From Bacteriovorax sp. (GTDB taxonomy: Bacteria; Bdellovibrionota; Bacteriovoracia; Bacteriovoracales; Bacteriovoracaceae): a stretch of DNA of 64,000 bases. The notes below the pieces were generated by a model. It ran no database searches, was not told where the DNA came from, and was given only the letters and a program-made list of their open reading frames with translations. The stretch spans positions 95,406-159,405 of the forward strand of contig JACMPM010000132.1 of the NCBI GenBank assembly GCA_014377485.1. The letters are read 5' to 3'. Positions 6,108-14,970 of this stretch are shown here, in pieces. The translations under genes and the position numbers were made by a program. The stretch's first letter is position 1. The number at the start of each line of letters is the position of its first letter.

Positions 6108-8528
6108 GTGAGTGAAGGAAAAACTAAAGTAGTCTTTGTACAGCTAGGTTCTCCTAAAAGCCCGAAAGTATCTGACGTAAGGGCTTTTTTAAGAGAATTT
6201 CTGGGCGATCCCAGAGTAGTGGATATTAATCCTTTGCTTTGGAAGATTATTCTAAACCTTTTTGTATTGCCTTTCAGGCCAAAGCGCTCTGCTTTTTTAT
6301 ACTCTCGAATTTGGGACGGAAACAGTTTTCCGCTGATCACCATCACTAAAGCTTTTACCGATCGCGTTCGAGGTTTTTTAACTTCTGGAAAAGTTGAAGT
6401 GAACCATGCTTTTTTACTTTCAACTCCCAGAGTGAGTGATGTTTGGGATGATTGGGAAAGGGATCCCAATCCTGCGACTAAATTAAAGATTATTCCAATG
6501 TTTCCTCAATATGCCGAAGCTACTATTGCTTCAGGATTAGATGCTCTAGGTAGCGAAATTAAAAAAAGAGTAAAGATTCCAGAAATCAGCGTAGTTACTA
6601 ACTTTCATACATCTAAAGCTTTTATCGACAATAGCGTTCGGCAGATTGAAAAATTTTTAGCTAGCTTTGACCAAAAAGGTACAAAGATCGATAAACTTCT
6701 TTTAACTTTTCATGGTATCCAAAAAAGGCGCATTAACGATAAGGGAGATGTTTATTACCGACATTGTTATGAAACATTTTTTCTCATTCGATCACGCGTG
6801 AAAAATATTGAATCGAATAATATTATTATGACTTTTCAGTCGCGCTTTGGAAGTGAGGAATGGCTTACTCCTTATACTGAAAATACGGTAGTAGATTTGG
6901 TCAAACACGGACAAATTAACCTGGCGGTTTATTCACCAAGTTTTGTAGCAGACTGTTTAGAGACTCAAGATGAATTGGCCGTGGAGCTAAAAGAGACGGC
7001 CAGGGAACATGGCGGGGATATTCACTTTATAGCATGTTTAAATGATGATGAATCATGGTGTCGTGATTTTGCAAAGTATGTAGAAAATCAATGTTTAGCT
7101 TCTGAGGAAATACGCTCGGAAGATTTTTATACCTTAGAAAAAGATAATTATCGGGAGTTCGAACTAATGTCAGCTAAAGAATTAAAACAAAAATCTACAC
7201 CTCTAACTAAAGAAGCTAAGTCTTCAATATTAATTGTAGCTTTGACAATTTTTTTAGACTTAGTAGGTTTTTCAATTATTTTCCCGTTATTTCCAACCCT
7301 GGCGAAATACTATTTAACCATCGATGCTAATAATGTTTTTCTCAAGGCTATTTTTGGATCGATCCAACACATTTCAAATTACACAGCTAGTTCAACTTCT
7401 GTGTTTTCAAGCATAGTTCTCTTCGGAGGGATGCTGGGAGCGATTTATTCTTCTCTCCAATTTATTGCTGCACCTCTTTGGGGAGCATGGTCGGATCGAA
7501 TAGGGAGAAAGCCAGTTCTCGTTCGTTCAATGGCCGGAATGGCCATTGGTTACGCTATATGGGTATTTTCAGGATCGTTTACTCTTCTTATTATTTCTCG
7601 AATCATTGACGGTATAATGGGAGGAAATATTTCTACTGCAACTGCAGTTGTAGCAGATGTAACCACAAAAGAGAATCGATCTAAAGGTATGGCAATTATC
7701 GGAGTGGCCTTTGCTTTAGGTTTTGTAGTGGGGCCAGCCTTTGGTGGATTGTTGTCATTAATTGATTTGACTAAAATGTATCCTAACTTGGTTCAATACG
7801 GGATCAATCCTTTTTCTATGCCAGCGGCTTTTGCACTTTGTCTTTCACTCTTTAATACAGTTTGGATTATGACTAAGTTTAAAGAAAGTTTACCTCCTGA
7901 AAAACGTGGAGAGGTAACGACAGAGCGAAGTGCAAATATTTTCAAACTTTTTAAACCCCTACCTCATCCTGAGATAAATATTATTAACATGTCTTATTTT
8001 CTATTTCTTGCTGCATTCTCTGGAATGGAATTTACTCTAACCTTTTTAGCGGCCGAAAGACTCAACTACACCTCAATGCAAAATGCCTATATCTTCATTT
8101 ATATTGGATTCATTATTGCTTTTGTTCAGGGTGGAATTGTGCGAAGAAAAGCGTCGAGCGTTGGCGAAAAGAAAATGTCCATGATTGGAATGATATCTCT
8201 TATTCCGGGTCTGCTTCTTATTTCTGCCGCCTATTCAAGCTTAATGCTTTATAGTGGATTATTTTTTCTAGCAGTCGGCTCATCTATGATTATGCCGTGC
8301 CTGACTTCTTTGGTGACCATGTATACGCCAAGCGCCGAGCAAGGGAGAAGTGTAGGAATATTTAGATCTATGGGAGCACTGGCACGAGTTGTCGGTCCGA
8401 TACTATCCGCGATTGCTTATTATAAATACGGAGCTTGGGCACCTTATGTTTTTGGATCAGCATTTTTATTAATGCCAATTTTGATGTTGACCAAACTTCC
8501 AAATAAGTCACCAGAGGCTTTGGCTTAA
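6108..8528 (+). CDS. hemH: Ferrochelatase-MFS transporter fusion protein
   Basis: An 806-residue reading frame joins two complete domains. Residues 5-330 are ferrochelatase, with FVQLGSP at the N-terminus, catalytic His202 in LLTFHGI, TFQSRFGSEEWLTPYTE (Glu250/251) and YSPSFVADCLET. Residues about 372-806 form a 12-helix major facilitator with the loop motif GAWSDRIGRKP and early DLVGFSIIFPLFP, most like Tet(A)-type drug/H+ antiporters. Ferrochelatase inserts Fe2+ into protoporphyrin IX. The transporter half may move heme, porphyrin or an unrelated compound. The start is GTG after AGAGGA. An internal ATG at 7167 has GGGAG nine bases upstream and would give the transporter alone. No stop separates the halves. 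Confidence 0.9.
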   Translation: MSEGKTKVVFVQLGSPKSPKVSDVRAFLREFLGDPRVVDINPLLWKIILNLFVLPFRPKRSAFLYSRIWDGNSFPLITITKAFTDRVRGFLTSGKVEVNHAFLLSTPRVSDVWDDWERDPNPATKLKIIPMFPQYAEATIASGLDALGSEIKKRVKIPEISVVTNFHTSKAFIDNSVRQIEKFLASFDQKGTKIDKLLLTFHGIQKRRINDKGDVYYRHCYETFFLIRSRVKNIESNNIIMTFQSRFGSEEWLTPYTENTVVDLVKHGQINLAVYSPSFVADCLETQDELAVELKETAREHGGDIHFIACLNDDESWCRDFAKYVENQCLASEEIRSEDFYTLEKDNYREFELMSAKELKQKSTPLTKEAKSSILIVALTIFLDLVGFSIIFPLFPTLAKYYLTIDANNVFLKAIFGSIQHISNYTASSTSVFSSIVLFGGMLGAIYSSLQFIAAPLWGAWSDRIGRKPVLVRSMAGMAIGYAIWVFSGSFTLLIISRIIDGIMGGNISTATAVVADVTTKENRSKGMAIIGVAFALGFVVGPAFGGLLSLIDLTKMYPNLVQYGINPFSMPAAFALCLSLFNTVWIMTKFKESLPPEKRGEVTTERSANIFKLFKPLPHPEINIINMSYFLFLAAFSGMEFTLTFLAAERLNYTSMQNAYIFIYIGFIIAFVQGGIVRRKASSVGEKKMSMIGMISLIPGLLLISAAYSSLMLYSGLFFLAVGSSMIMPCLTSLVTMYTPSAEQGRSVGIFRSMGALARVVGPILSAIAYYKYGAWAPYVFGSAFLLMPILMLTKLPNKSPEALA

Positions 8529-9310
8529 CTTAGAAATGGATTGTGTTTCTTTTCTTGATAAATAACTGTCGCAGGTCCGTGACCTGCGATGACTTGAGTT
8601 TCATCCGGTAACACTAAAAGTCGATCTTTGATTGACTTGATGATGAGTCTCCCATCTCCCCCCGGTAAATCTGTTCTTCCAATTGATTGTTGAAATAGAG
8701 TGTCGCCAGCAAATAGTTGTGGCGTATCAAAATACTCGCTATAAAAACAGCAAGAGCCTGGTGTGTGTCCTGGGGTGTGGAGAGTAGTTAGAAATGTATC
8801 GATCTCAGGATCAGTGAAAGAAAATGTTTCGCCATCTTGAAGGTGAGCATCCAGCGGTTTTGGTGTTCCAACTTTTTGACCGAAAAAAAGTCCTTGTTGC
8901 GGAAGCATGTCGTAGAGGAATTGATCTCCCTTATGAAGATGCATTGTAGCTCCGGTCGCAACGCTAATTTCAGAAGATCTTCCGATATGATCAAAATGGG
9001 CGTGAGTGTGTAATAGTTTTTTTACTTTGATATCGAGTTCTTTTATTTTTTTAAAAATAAGATCGTGATCATTTCCTGGATCGATAATAATCGCTTCTCG
9101 TGTGATATCAGAGTAGAGGATAGAGCAGTTACAGGCATAACTCCCAACTGGAAAACTGACTAAATTGAGAGAATTCTTTTTTAATTTAATATAAAAATCC
9201 TTTGTTTTTACTATTATGTTCGCAATTAATTGCCCTGAGAACGAAAAATTTTGACTGTCAGTATTTAACACAGGTCTGTAGTTTTTACATAGTCTATCGC
9301 GCCGTGCCAT
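8525..9310 (-). CDS. Metallo-beta-lactamase-fold hydrolase (glyoxalase II-like)
   Basis: The zinc signature HTHAHFDHIG lies at residues 101-110 (H103, H105, D107, H108), preceded by AIIIDPGND and followed by TLHTPGHTPGSCCF and a late VIAGHGP histidine. This is the layout of YcbL/GloB-like hydrolases that cleave S-lactoylglutathione or other thioesters. The frame opens at 9310, but family members usually begin near residue 47 (LNLVSFPVGSYACNC). The first ~40 residues look unrelated and the true start is uncertain; no in-frame ATG lies nearer. The 3' end overlaps the fusion gene by 4 bp, and its start lies 46 bp from the divergent PLD gene. Confidence 0.85.
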   Translation of the reverse strand: MARRDRLCKNYRPVLNTDSQNFSFSGQLIANIIVKTKDFYIKLKKNSLNLVSFPVGSYACNCSILYSDITREAIIIDPGNDHDLIFKKIKELDIKVKKLLHTHAHFDHIGRSSEISVATGATMHLHKGDQFLYDMLPQQGLFFGQKVGTPKPLDAHLQDGETFSFTDPEIDTFLTTLHTPGHTPGSCCFYSEYFDTPQLFAGDTLFQQSIGRTDLPGGDGRLIIKSIKDRLLVLPDETQVIAGHGPATVIYQEKKHNPFLS

Positions 9311-9356
9311 GAAAAACTTTAAAATAGGTAATTAACACCTGTTTTTAGAGGTTTAT

Positions 9357-10805
9357 ATGAAGTCATGGATCCTTTTACTTTCAATTTGTGCCCTTAACTC
9401 TCATGCAAGTCAACTCGATCCATTCAAAGTATCGATACAATCTGGTCATCAAATCATTCTTTTAAATCACGGGTTAGCTGCATTAGAAGAACGGCTTCAG
9501 ATGATAGAGCGGGCCCAAAAAACAATAGATGTTGAGTATTTTATTTATAGCCTAGATAAGTCAGGGCGAATTTTCTCTCAGGCGCTAATCAAAAAAGCTC
9601 GCGAGGGTGTGAAGGTTCGTATGCTACTTGATTATGCAATGATTAAGTCTCAATTCTCTCCATTCTTTGCCTTCGAAATGGAAAAAAATGGAATCGAAGT
9701 AAAGTATTTTAACGCCACAGCAACACTTAATGTTTTTAGCGGCACATATCGAAATCATAGAAAAGTTTTGTTGATTGACGGAGAAGAAGCGATTACCGGC
9801 GGACGAAATATTGCAGATGAATATTTTGATTTGCGTGAGGATTTTAATTTTCTTGACCGGGATTTAAAAGTTACCGGGCCAATTGTTTCTTCTATCCAAA
9901 AAACTTTTGACCAAGTCTGGAATGTCGATCTTTCTGTAAAAGTTCAACGGGATAGAATGCCAGAAGCCAATGATGGAATTTATAGAACAGAAAAAGGTGG
10001 TCGAGATGACTTTAAATACCGTACAGATTTGAAGTATTACAATCAAAAAATTGCAAAAGCAGTTGAGTTTTTATCTGTTCCAAACGATCTCTTGCTGGAA
10101 GAAGTTAGATCAAAAGGAAAGACTGAGTTAGTGGCTGAGTACGTAGGTACTTGTGAAAATATGAGTTTTAATTCTGAGTATCCAGTTATTGGAAAAAAGA
10201 ATCGCGCAGAAAGAATTATTAAGCATGATATAGCCAATAGAATAATAAATGCAAAAGAATCTGTATTATTTGATTCACCTTATTTTATAACAAATGATGA
10301 ATCAAAAGCAGCACTTCTCAGTGCACTTGATAATAAAGTAAAAGTAACTCTCTTAACAAATAGTTTAAATTCAACTGATGCCGTTTATGTCTATTCTGCA
10401 TTTGACAGCACAATCAAAGATTGGATCACAAAAGGATTAGAGACATATATTTATAAAGGTACATTGCCAGACAGTTATGCGACAATGACTGATGAAATTT
10501 CTCATGCTCGTTTTGGTATTCACTCAAAGTCTTTTGTTTTTGACAAAAAAGATGTTGTAATTGGAACTTTTAACTTCGATCCACGTTCAGCTAATTTAAA
10601 TACTGAAATGACGATCTCTTGTGATAATAATCCAGAGCTTGCTAAACTTGTGACAGAAGATATTGAAGGAAGAATTAAAGGAAGTATTTTGCTTGATTCA
10701 AGTAAAACAGTTGATGATGTTAAATTTTATAATACCGGCTTCTTAAAAAGATTAGAGTATTACGCTTTTAAAATTCCCTCGAACGTATTTGATTACCTTT
10801 TATAA
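9357..10805 (+). CDS. Secreted phospholipase D-family protein (cardiolipin synthase-like)
   Basis: A 482-residue protein with a signal peptide (MKSWILLLSICALNSHAS) and two HKD motifs: H134-x-K136-x4-D141 in RNHRKVLLIDGE and H389-x-K391-x4-D396 in GIHSKSFVFDKK, each followed by a Gly-Gly/Gly-Thr and Asn segment (TGGRNIADEYF, GTFNFDPRS). Two HKD motifs form one active site via a phosphohistidine intermediate. The closest layout is the ClsC/YmdC-type phosphatidyltransferases, but the signal peptide places it in the periplasm or outside, where it could act as a phospholipase or nuclease. It ends 6 bp inside the convergent ATP-grasp gene. Confidence 0.88.
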   Translation: MKSWILLLSICALNSHASQLDPFKVSIQSGHQIILLNHGLAALEERLQMIERAQKTIDVEYFIYSLDKSGRIFSQALIKKAREGVKVRMLLDYAMIKSQFSPFFAFEMEKNGIEVKYFNATATLNVFSGTYRNHRKVLLIDGEEAITGGRNIADEYFDLREDFNFLDRDLKVTGPIVSSIQKTFDQVWNVDLSVKVQRDRMPEANDGIYRTEKGGRDDFKYRTDLKYYNQKIAKAVEFLSVPNDLLLEEVRSKGKTELVAEYVGTCENMSFNSEYPVIGKKNRAERIIKHDIANRIINAKESVLFDSPYFITNDESKAALLSALDNKVKVTLLTNSLNSTDAVYVYSAFDSTIKDWITKGLETYIYKGTLPDSYATMTDEISHARFGIHSKSFVFDKKDVVIGTFNFDPRSANLNTEMTISCDNNPELAKLVTEDIEGRIKGSILLDSSKTVDDVKFYNTGFLKRLEYYAFKIPSNVFDYLL

Positions 10806-11672
10806 TTTAGTAATGAGCTCTCGGGCAATATTTAACCCCGAGAGCTTTTCTAATTGTTCAAATCCTGGAACTGGATTAAATTCTAAAAAATAAAATTCTT
10901 TCCCATCATCTATTATATCGATTCCACAATAATCCAATCCACTTAGAATGACTCCGCGATGGACTTCGTTTTGAATTTCAGAAGAGATTTTTTTAATAAT
11001 TTTACCAGTTGAGCGTTGGGAGTTTCCACGGAAATCTTCGACTCCAAGTTTTCGCTCAACGATTCCTATAATTTCATTTTTAATGATAAAAACTCGCCAT
11101 TCTTTTTTTTGCTCAATGAAAGGTTGAATAATAAATTTTTGATCTTTCATAGCATTAAAAGTTTCGAGAAAACTCTTCAATGATTGAAGACCGTTTACCA
11201 GATTCACTCCGATTCCCTGATTGCCGCGAACCATCTTTATGATAAATTTTTGAGAGGGTGATAGGGAAGAGATGATTTCCCAATTTATATCATTCAGCTC
11301 TCCGCGGTAACTTACAGTCTCAATACTGGTGAGTTTGTTTTTTGCGAAAAACAAGCTTTGCTTATCTTTACTTCTAAAAGACTCTAAAGAATGAAGTGGG
11401 TTTGTGACTTTAAATCCAGAATCCTTATGATATTGTGAAACTAACAGATCAAAGTCGTCATATCGGATTCCCGTTGTTCTATGAAAATAGAGGTTAGGGG
11501 TCTCTTTTTTAGCCAAAGAAAGTAAATTGGTAGAGATTAAATAGTTATAGGGATTCAGCCAATAATTACTATATTTAAGTTTATTGGCTTCTAGAAGCAA
11601 GCGCTTAGTGGTGTAAAGCTCTGGAGATTCACTTGAGATAATAATACTTTTATTGCTTTTTTTGAGGCCCAT
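10800..11672 (-). CDS. RimK-like ATP-grasp ligase
   Basis: A 290-residue protein with ATP-grasp features in RimK order. FIIKMVRGNQGIGVNLV is the ATP-binding lysine and glycine loop. FIEQKKEWRVFIIKNEIIGIVERK is the lid/strand segment. GLDYCGIDII and YFLEFNPVPGFEQLEK carry the Mg-binding Glu and Asn. Known members add glutamate or other amino acids to ribosomal S6 or small peptides and make gamma-glutamyl or lysine-carrier peptides. The substrate is unknown here. The gene stands alone, convergent with the PLD gene and divergent from the M14 peptidase 69 bp away. Confidence 0.82.
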   Translation of the reverse strand: MGLKKSNKSIIISSESPELYTTKRLLLEANKLKYSNYWLNPYNYLISTNLLSLAKKETPNLYFHRTTGIRYDDFDLLVSQYHKDSGFKVTNPLHSLESFRSKDKQSLFFAKNKLTSIETVSYRGELNDINWEIISSLSPSQKFIIKMVRGNQGIGVNLVNGLQSLKSFLETFNAMKDQKFIIQPFIEQKKEWRVFIIKNEIIGIVERKLGVEDFRGNSQRSTGKIIKKISSEIQNEVHRGVILSGLDYCGIDIIDDGKEFYFLEFNPVPGFEQLEKLSGLNIARELITKL

Positions 11673-11703
11673 AATTTATTACCGTGAGAAAGAATTCTTA
11701 TGC

Positions 11704-11733
11704 TTGAATTCTTAGTTTGTTAAAAGCTATAAT
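11704..11733 (+). promoter_or_regulatory. Candidate promoter placing the transcript start at the M14 start codon
   Basis: TTGAAT (11704-11709) and a perfect TATAAT (11728-11733) are 18 bp apart. The expected transcription start, about 7 nt after the -10, falls at about 11740, one or two bases before the ATG at 11742. No Shine-Dalgarno sequence precedes that ATG, so the mRNA may be leaderless. Confidence 0.5.
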
Positions 11734-11741
11734 ATCATATT

Positions 11742-12845
11742 ATGAAATTCCGTCATTCCAATATTATCTTCTTATCTCTGGCATTGGTCCTTCTGTTTTC
11801 CTTTACTGTGAATTCTGCTGACATACCAAAATTAACTCCAGCTTTAAATAGTTTTTGTAAAAAACTTGACGTGCAATTTAAAAAATACGGTTGGGACAAA
11901 AGTGAATGTGAAAGATTCGATTGGATTCATGTTCGTAATTCGGTGGAAGGAGATCCATTAACCTGGACAGTCTTTGGCGATACAAGTGATGAAGAGAAAC
12001 CTTCTTTTAAACAAAAGGATGTTTCAATTATTATGTGTGGAGTTCATGGTGATGAAATTACTCCGATTAAATTTTGTTTTGATATTATGACTTATCTTAA
12101 GACGGTCTATGAAGATCCTGATATTGCAAAAAAAGATTTTGCCAATAAAATTGTAATTGTCGCTCCCTTGGTTAATCCAGATTCTTTTTTTAAAGTGCAT
12201 CCTTCGAGAGTTAATGCCCACGGTGTTGACGTAAATCGCAACTTTCCTACAAAAGATTGGGCCCGTGACGCCAGAAGATTATGGATTTCAAATTTAAGAA
12301 AAGATAAAAGACGCAACCCTGGTCTGAAAGCTAATAGTGAACCTGAAGTTGTTTTTCAAATGAATCTAATTAAGCGTTATGGTCCTGATAAAATTATCTC
12401 GGTCCATTCACCATTGACAATGCTGGACTACGACGGACCCAATACTATAGTCACAGGCTTCGTAGACGGTGCCCGTGCTCACGAACTTTTAATACAAATG
12501 AGCAAGGATGCATCTGATTATAAGATCGAAAACTATCCTTTTTTTCCAGGCTCTCTAGGTAATTGGGCCGGTAAAGAAAGAGATATTCCCACTTATACAT
12601 TGGAACTTCCAACTTCTGATCCTTCTAAATCAGCTCAATATTGGAAACTTTTTAAGTCGGCCATTCACAATGCCGTTGCTCACGATCTCAAAGAAAAAAG
12701 GAGCATAAAGAGCGCAGAGAAAGCACCTGAAAAAACAGAAGTGAAAACAGAAGTGAAAATAGAAGGGCCAGTCGACTCTACTGTAAAAGTTGAAGAGCAA
12801 AAATCGGCCGAAGTAAAACCCACCAAAATCGAAATGGTCGACTAG
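11742..12845 (+). CDS. Secreted M14-family metallocarboxypeptidase (MpaA-like murein amidase)
   Basis: A 367-residue protein with a signal peptide (MKFRHSNIIFLSLALVLLFSFTVNS). Zinc ligands H102 and E105 lie in CGVHGDE, the third ligand H222 is in IISVHSP, and the catalytic Glu E288 is in YTLELPTSDPS. NRNFPT (substrate Asn-Arg) lies at residues 165-170. This pattern matches M14 enzymes such as MpaA that cut gamma-D-Glu-meso-DAP bonds in peptidoglycan peptides, but here the protein is exported. Residues about 318-367 form a Lys/Glu/Val-rich tail with short repeats (EVKTEVK). In a predator it could act on prey or self wall. There is no Shine-Dalgarno site. Confidence 0.85.
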   Translation: MKFRHSNIIFLSLALVLLFSFTVNSADIPKLTPALNSFCKKLDVQFKKYGWDKSECERFDWIHVRNSVEGDPLTWTVFGDTSDEEKPSFKQKDVSIIMCGVHGDEITPIKFCFDIMTYLKTVYEDPDIAKKDFANKIVIVAPLVNPDSFFKVHPSRVNAHGVDVNRNFPTKDWARDARRLWISNLRKDKRRNPGLKANSEPEVVFQMNLIKRYGPDKIISVHSPLTMLDYDGPNTIVTGFVDGARAHELLIQMSKDASDYKIENYPFFPGSLGNWAGKERDIPTYTLELPTSDPSKSAQYWKLFKSAIHNAVAHDLKEKRSIKSAEKAPEKTEVKTEVKIEGPVDSTVKVEEQKSAEVKPTKIEMVD

Positions 12846-12966
12846 ACCCTAGATCCTTGAAAATACGTACTTGCAAATTATAGTTGGCATAATAGCTTAA
12901 GTTTTTAACTAATGTACTCGATAAGACATATGAGAATAGTTATCCCTACTCGTAAGGAGTCTTCAT

Positions 12967-14937
12967 ATGTTGGCAAGTTTTTCTGAGTTTAAATTCTATC
13001 AGTCATTCAGAATACCTGTAGAAGAGGCCGATGATCTAAGGTTTCTGGTTCAAATTGAAAGAGGTCGTGGAGCCAATGAATATATCGATGATGCCAAATT
13101 GATCGATATCAGTTTAACTGGTTTTGGTTTTGCTACGGCAGAGCGAATTTCGGTTGGGAAAGAACTTCTGATTTCACTTCAATTTAAAAAACATCACCTT
13201 GATTTAACGGGGAGAGTTGTGCGTGCATTTTCGCAAACTCTTGATGATCAAAAAATCATTTATGGTATTGAGATAGATGAAGATAAAGCAATTTCAAAAT
13301 TTCTTGAACACTATATTATGGGCTTCTCCTCAGAGCGTTTAAAAGATTGTTTGATCGATTCTGCGATCAAGGAAAGATACACCAAGGCAACTGATGGTTT
13401 TGAAGTCTTCTCACTCCTATTATCTCTTTTTAAAGACATCACCCATTTTGGAGATAAAGAAGGATTTATCGAATCAATGCTGGAAGAAGTTATTCGAATT
13501 TTGAATGCTCAAAGGGCTTCACTCTTTTTAATTAATCCGGAAACAAATGAGCTTGAGGCCATTTGTGCGCTCGGAATTAGAAAAGAACAATTGAAGTTTG
13601 ACTACCGTGTAGGAATCGCAGGTTCTGTTTTCACCACCGGAGTGGCCCTTAATATTGATACCGTTCATGATAGCACGCGTTTTAATGAAGCATTTGACAA
13701 GAAGTTGGGTTTTGAAACTCGTTCGATTATTTGTCATCCAATTCATAATCGCGAAGATAAAATAATTGGTGTAATTGAAGTTTTAAATAAGCGCAATGAA
13801 GATCGTTTTACTATTGAAGATGAAAAGATAATGAAAGTTCTCTCTCTCATTTTCTCTTCTGTTTTTTATAATTTCACTCCAATGTCTGAAAAGTCTACTA
13901 TCAGAAGATTTTCAGGACCGTTTGATAGAAAGAACGCCTTAATTGGTAGAGTTCCTCATGTTGCTTCTCTACGAAGCACAATTATGAAATTGAAAGATAT
14001 TGAAGCACCAGTTTTAATTTACGGAGAAAAAGGTGTAGGTAAATCGCTTTATGCAAAAATTCTCCATGTTGAAGGTCAGCGTGGATTGAAACCTTTTGAA
14101 GTGGTTTATTGTGAAGATAGGGACCAAGAGCAAGTTGAAAAATTTCTATTTGGCCCTGATGAAACTGAATGTAAATTGATTGCTTGCCTTGGGGGAACAG
14201 TTCACTTGCATGAGATCTGGGCGCTTTCTATGAAGAACCAAAGAAAGTTTCTGACTATTTTAAGAGACCGCCATATTCCAGATACTAAATTTAGTATGGA
14301 TGTGAGAATAGTCGCAACGACAACCAGAGATCTTGGTGTATTAGTTGCCAACGGTGAATTCGATCGCGATCTTTATGAGTACATGGCAAAAGCTACAGTT
14401 TTCATTGAGCCGCTTAGAAGACGAGGGGATGACTTTGAACTGCTCGTTGATTATTTTTTGAAAGTTGAATGTAAAAAACAAGGTCTACTTCTTAAATCTT
14501 TTGCTCCAAAATTAATGGAGAAATTGAAGAAGTATGACTGGCCGGGAAATATTAAAGAGCTTAAGCAATCTGTTGAACGCGCAGTTCTTTATAATCCGAA
14601 GTCACATGTGATCACTGATATCGATATTCAAGATTCAGCTTCGCCGCTTGTAGATATTTCTGAGAAGAAAAGAATGTTTGGTGACCTTCCATTTGTAAGT
14701 GATCACAACATAGCATTAAAGGATCGACTAGCTTTAGTTGAACGTGAAATGATCCACTCTGAGATCAGAAGAAGCAACGGGAATAAATCTAAAGCGGCCA
14801 AAGAAATGGGAATCAGCCGTGAGGCCCTTAGGAAAAAACTTTTGATGAGTACCGATATTTTAAAATCTCTTAATCTCTCTGAAGAAGAGCGCTTGAGATT
14901 TCAAAAAGAGGACGACGAGTTTGCAGCTGCTGCTTAG
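12967..14937 (+). CDS. PilZ-GAF-AAA-Fis protein related to sigma-54 activators, with degenerate ATPase motifs
   Basis: A 656-residue multidomain protein. Residues about 12-120 resemble PilZ (LIDISLTGFGF gives the DxSxxG motif, but the RxxxR arm is not evident). Residues 165-300 are a GAF domain (RASLFLINPETNELEAIC, HPIHNREDKIIGVIEVLNK). Residues 325-545 are an AAA+ domain like NtrC, with Walker A GEKGVGKS at 353-360. Residues about 595-627 are a Fis-type helix-turn-helix (GNKSKAAKEMGISREALRKKL). The GAFTGA loop that contacts sigma-54 is absent, and the Walker B is GGTVHLHEI where GGTLFLDEI is expected, so the Asp is His. Sigma-54 activation is therefore doubtful. It heads the cdaA-glmM gene run. 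Confidence 0.85.
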   Translation: MLASFSEFKFYQSFRIPVEEADDLRFLVQIERGRGANEYIDDAKLIDISLTGFGFATAERISVGKELLISLQFKKHHLDLTGRVVRAFSQTLDDQKIIYGIEIDEDKAISKFLEHYIMGFSSERLKDCLIDSAIKERYTKATDGFEVFSLLLSLFKDITHFGDKEGFIESMLEEVIRILNAQRASLFLINPETNELEAICALGIRKEQLKFDYRVGIAGSVFTTGVALNIDTVHDSTRFNEAFDKKLGFETRSIICHPIHNREDKIIGVIEVLNKRNEDRFTIEDEKIMKVLSLIFSSVFYNFTPMSEKSTIRRFSGPFDRKNALIGRVPHVASLRSTIMKLKDIEAPVLIYGEKGVGKSLYAKILHVEGQRGLKPFEVVYCEDRDQEQVEKFLFGPDETECKLIACLGGTVHLHEIWALSMKNQRKFLTILRDRHIPDTKFSMDVRIVATTTRDLGVLVANGEFDRDLYEYMAKATVFIEPLRRRGDDFELLVDYFLKVECKKQGLLLKSFAPKLMEKLKKYDWPGNIKELKQSVERAVLYNPKSHVITDIDIQDSASPLVDISEKKRMFGDLPFVSDHNIALKDRLALVEREMIHSEIRRSNGNKSKAAKEMGISREALRKKLLMSTDILKSLNLSEEERLRFQKEDDEFAAAA

Positions 14938-14970
14938 TAGAGAATCTAATGAAGAATCGATTGGAGTCTC

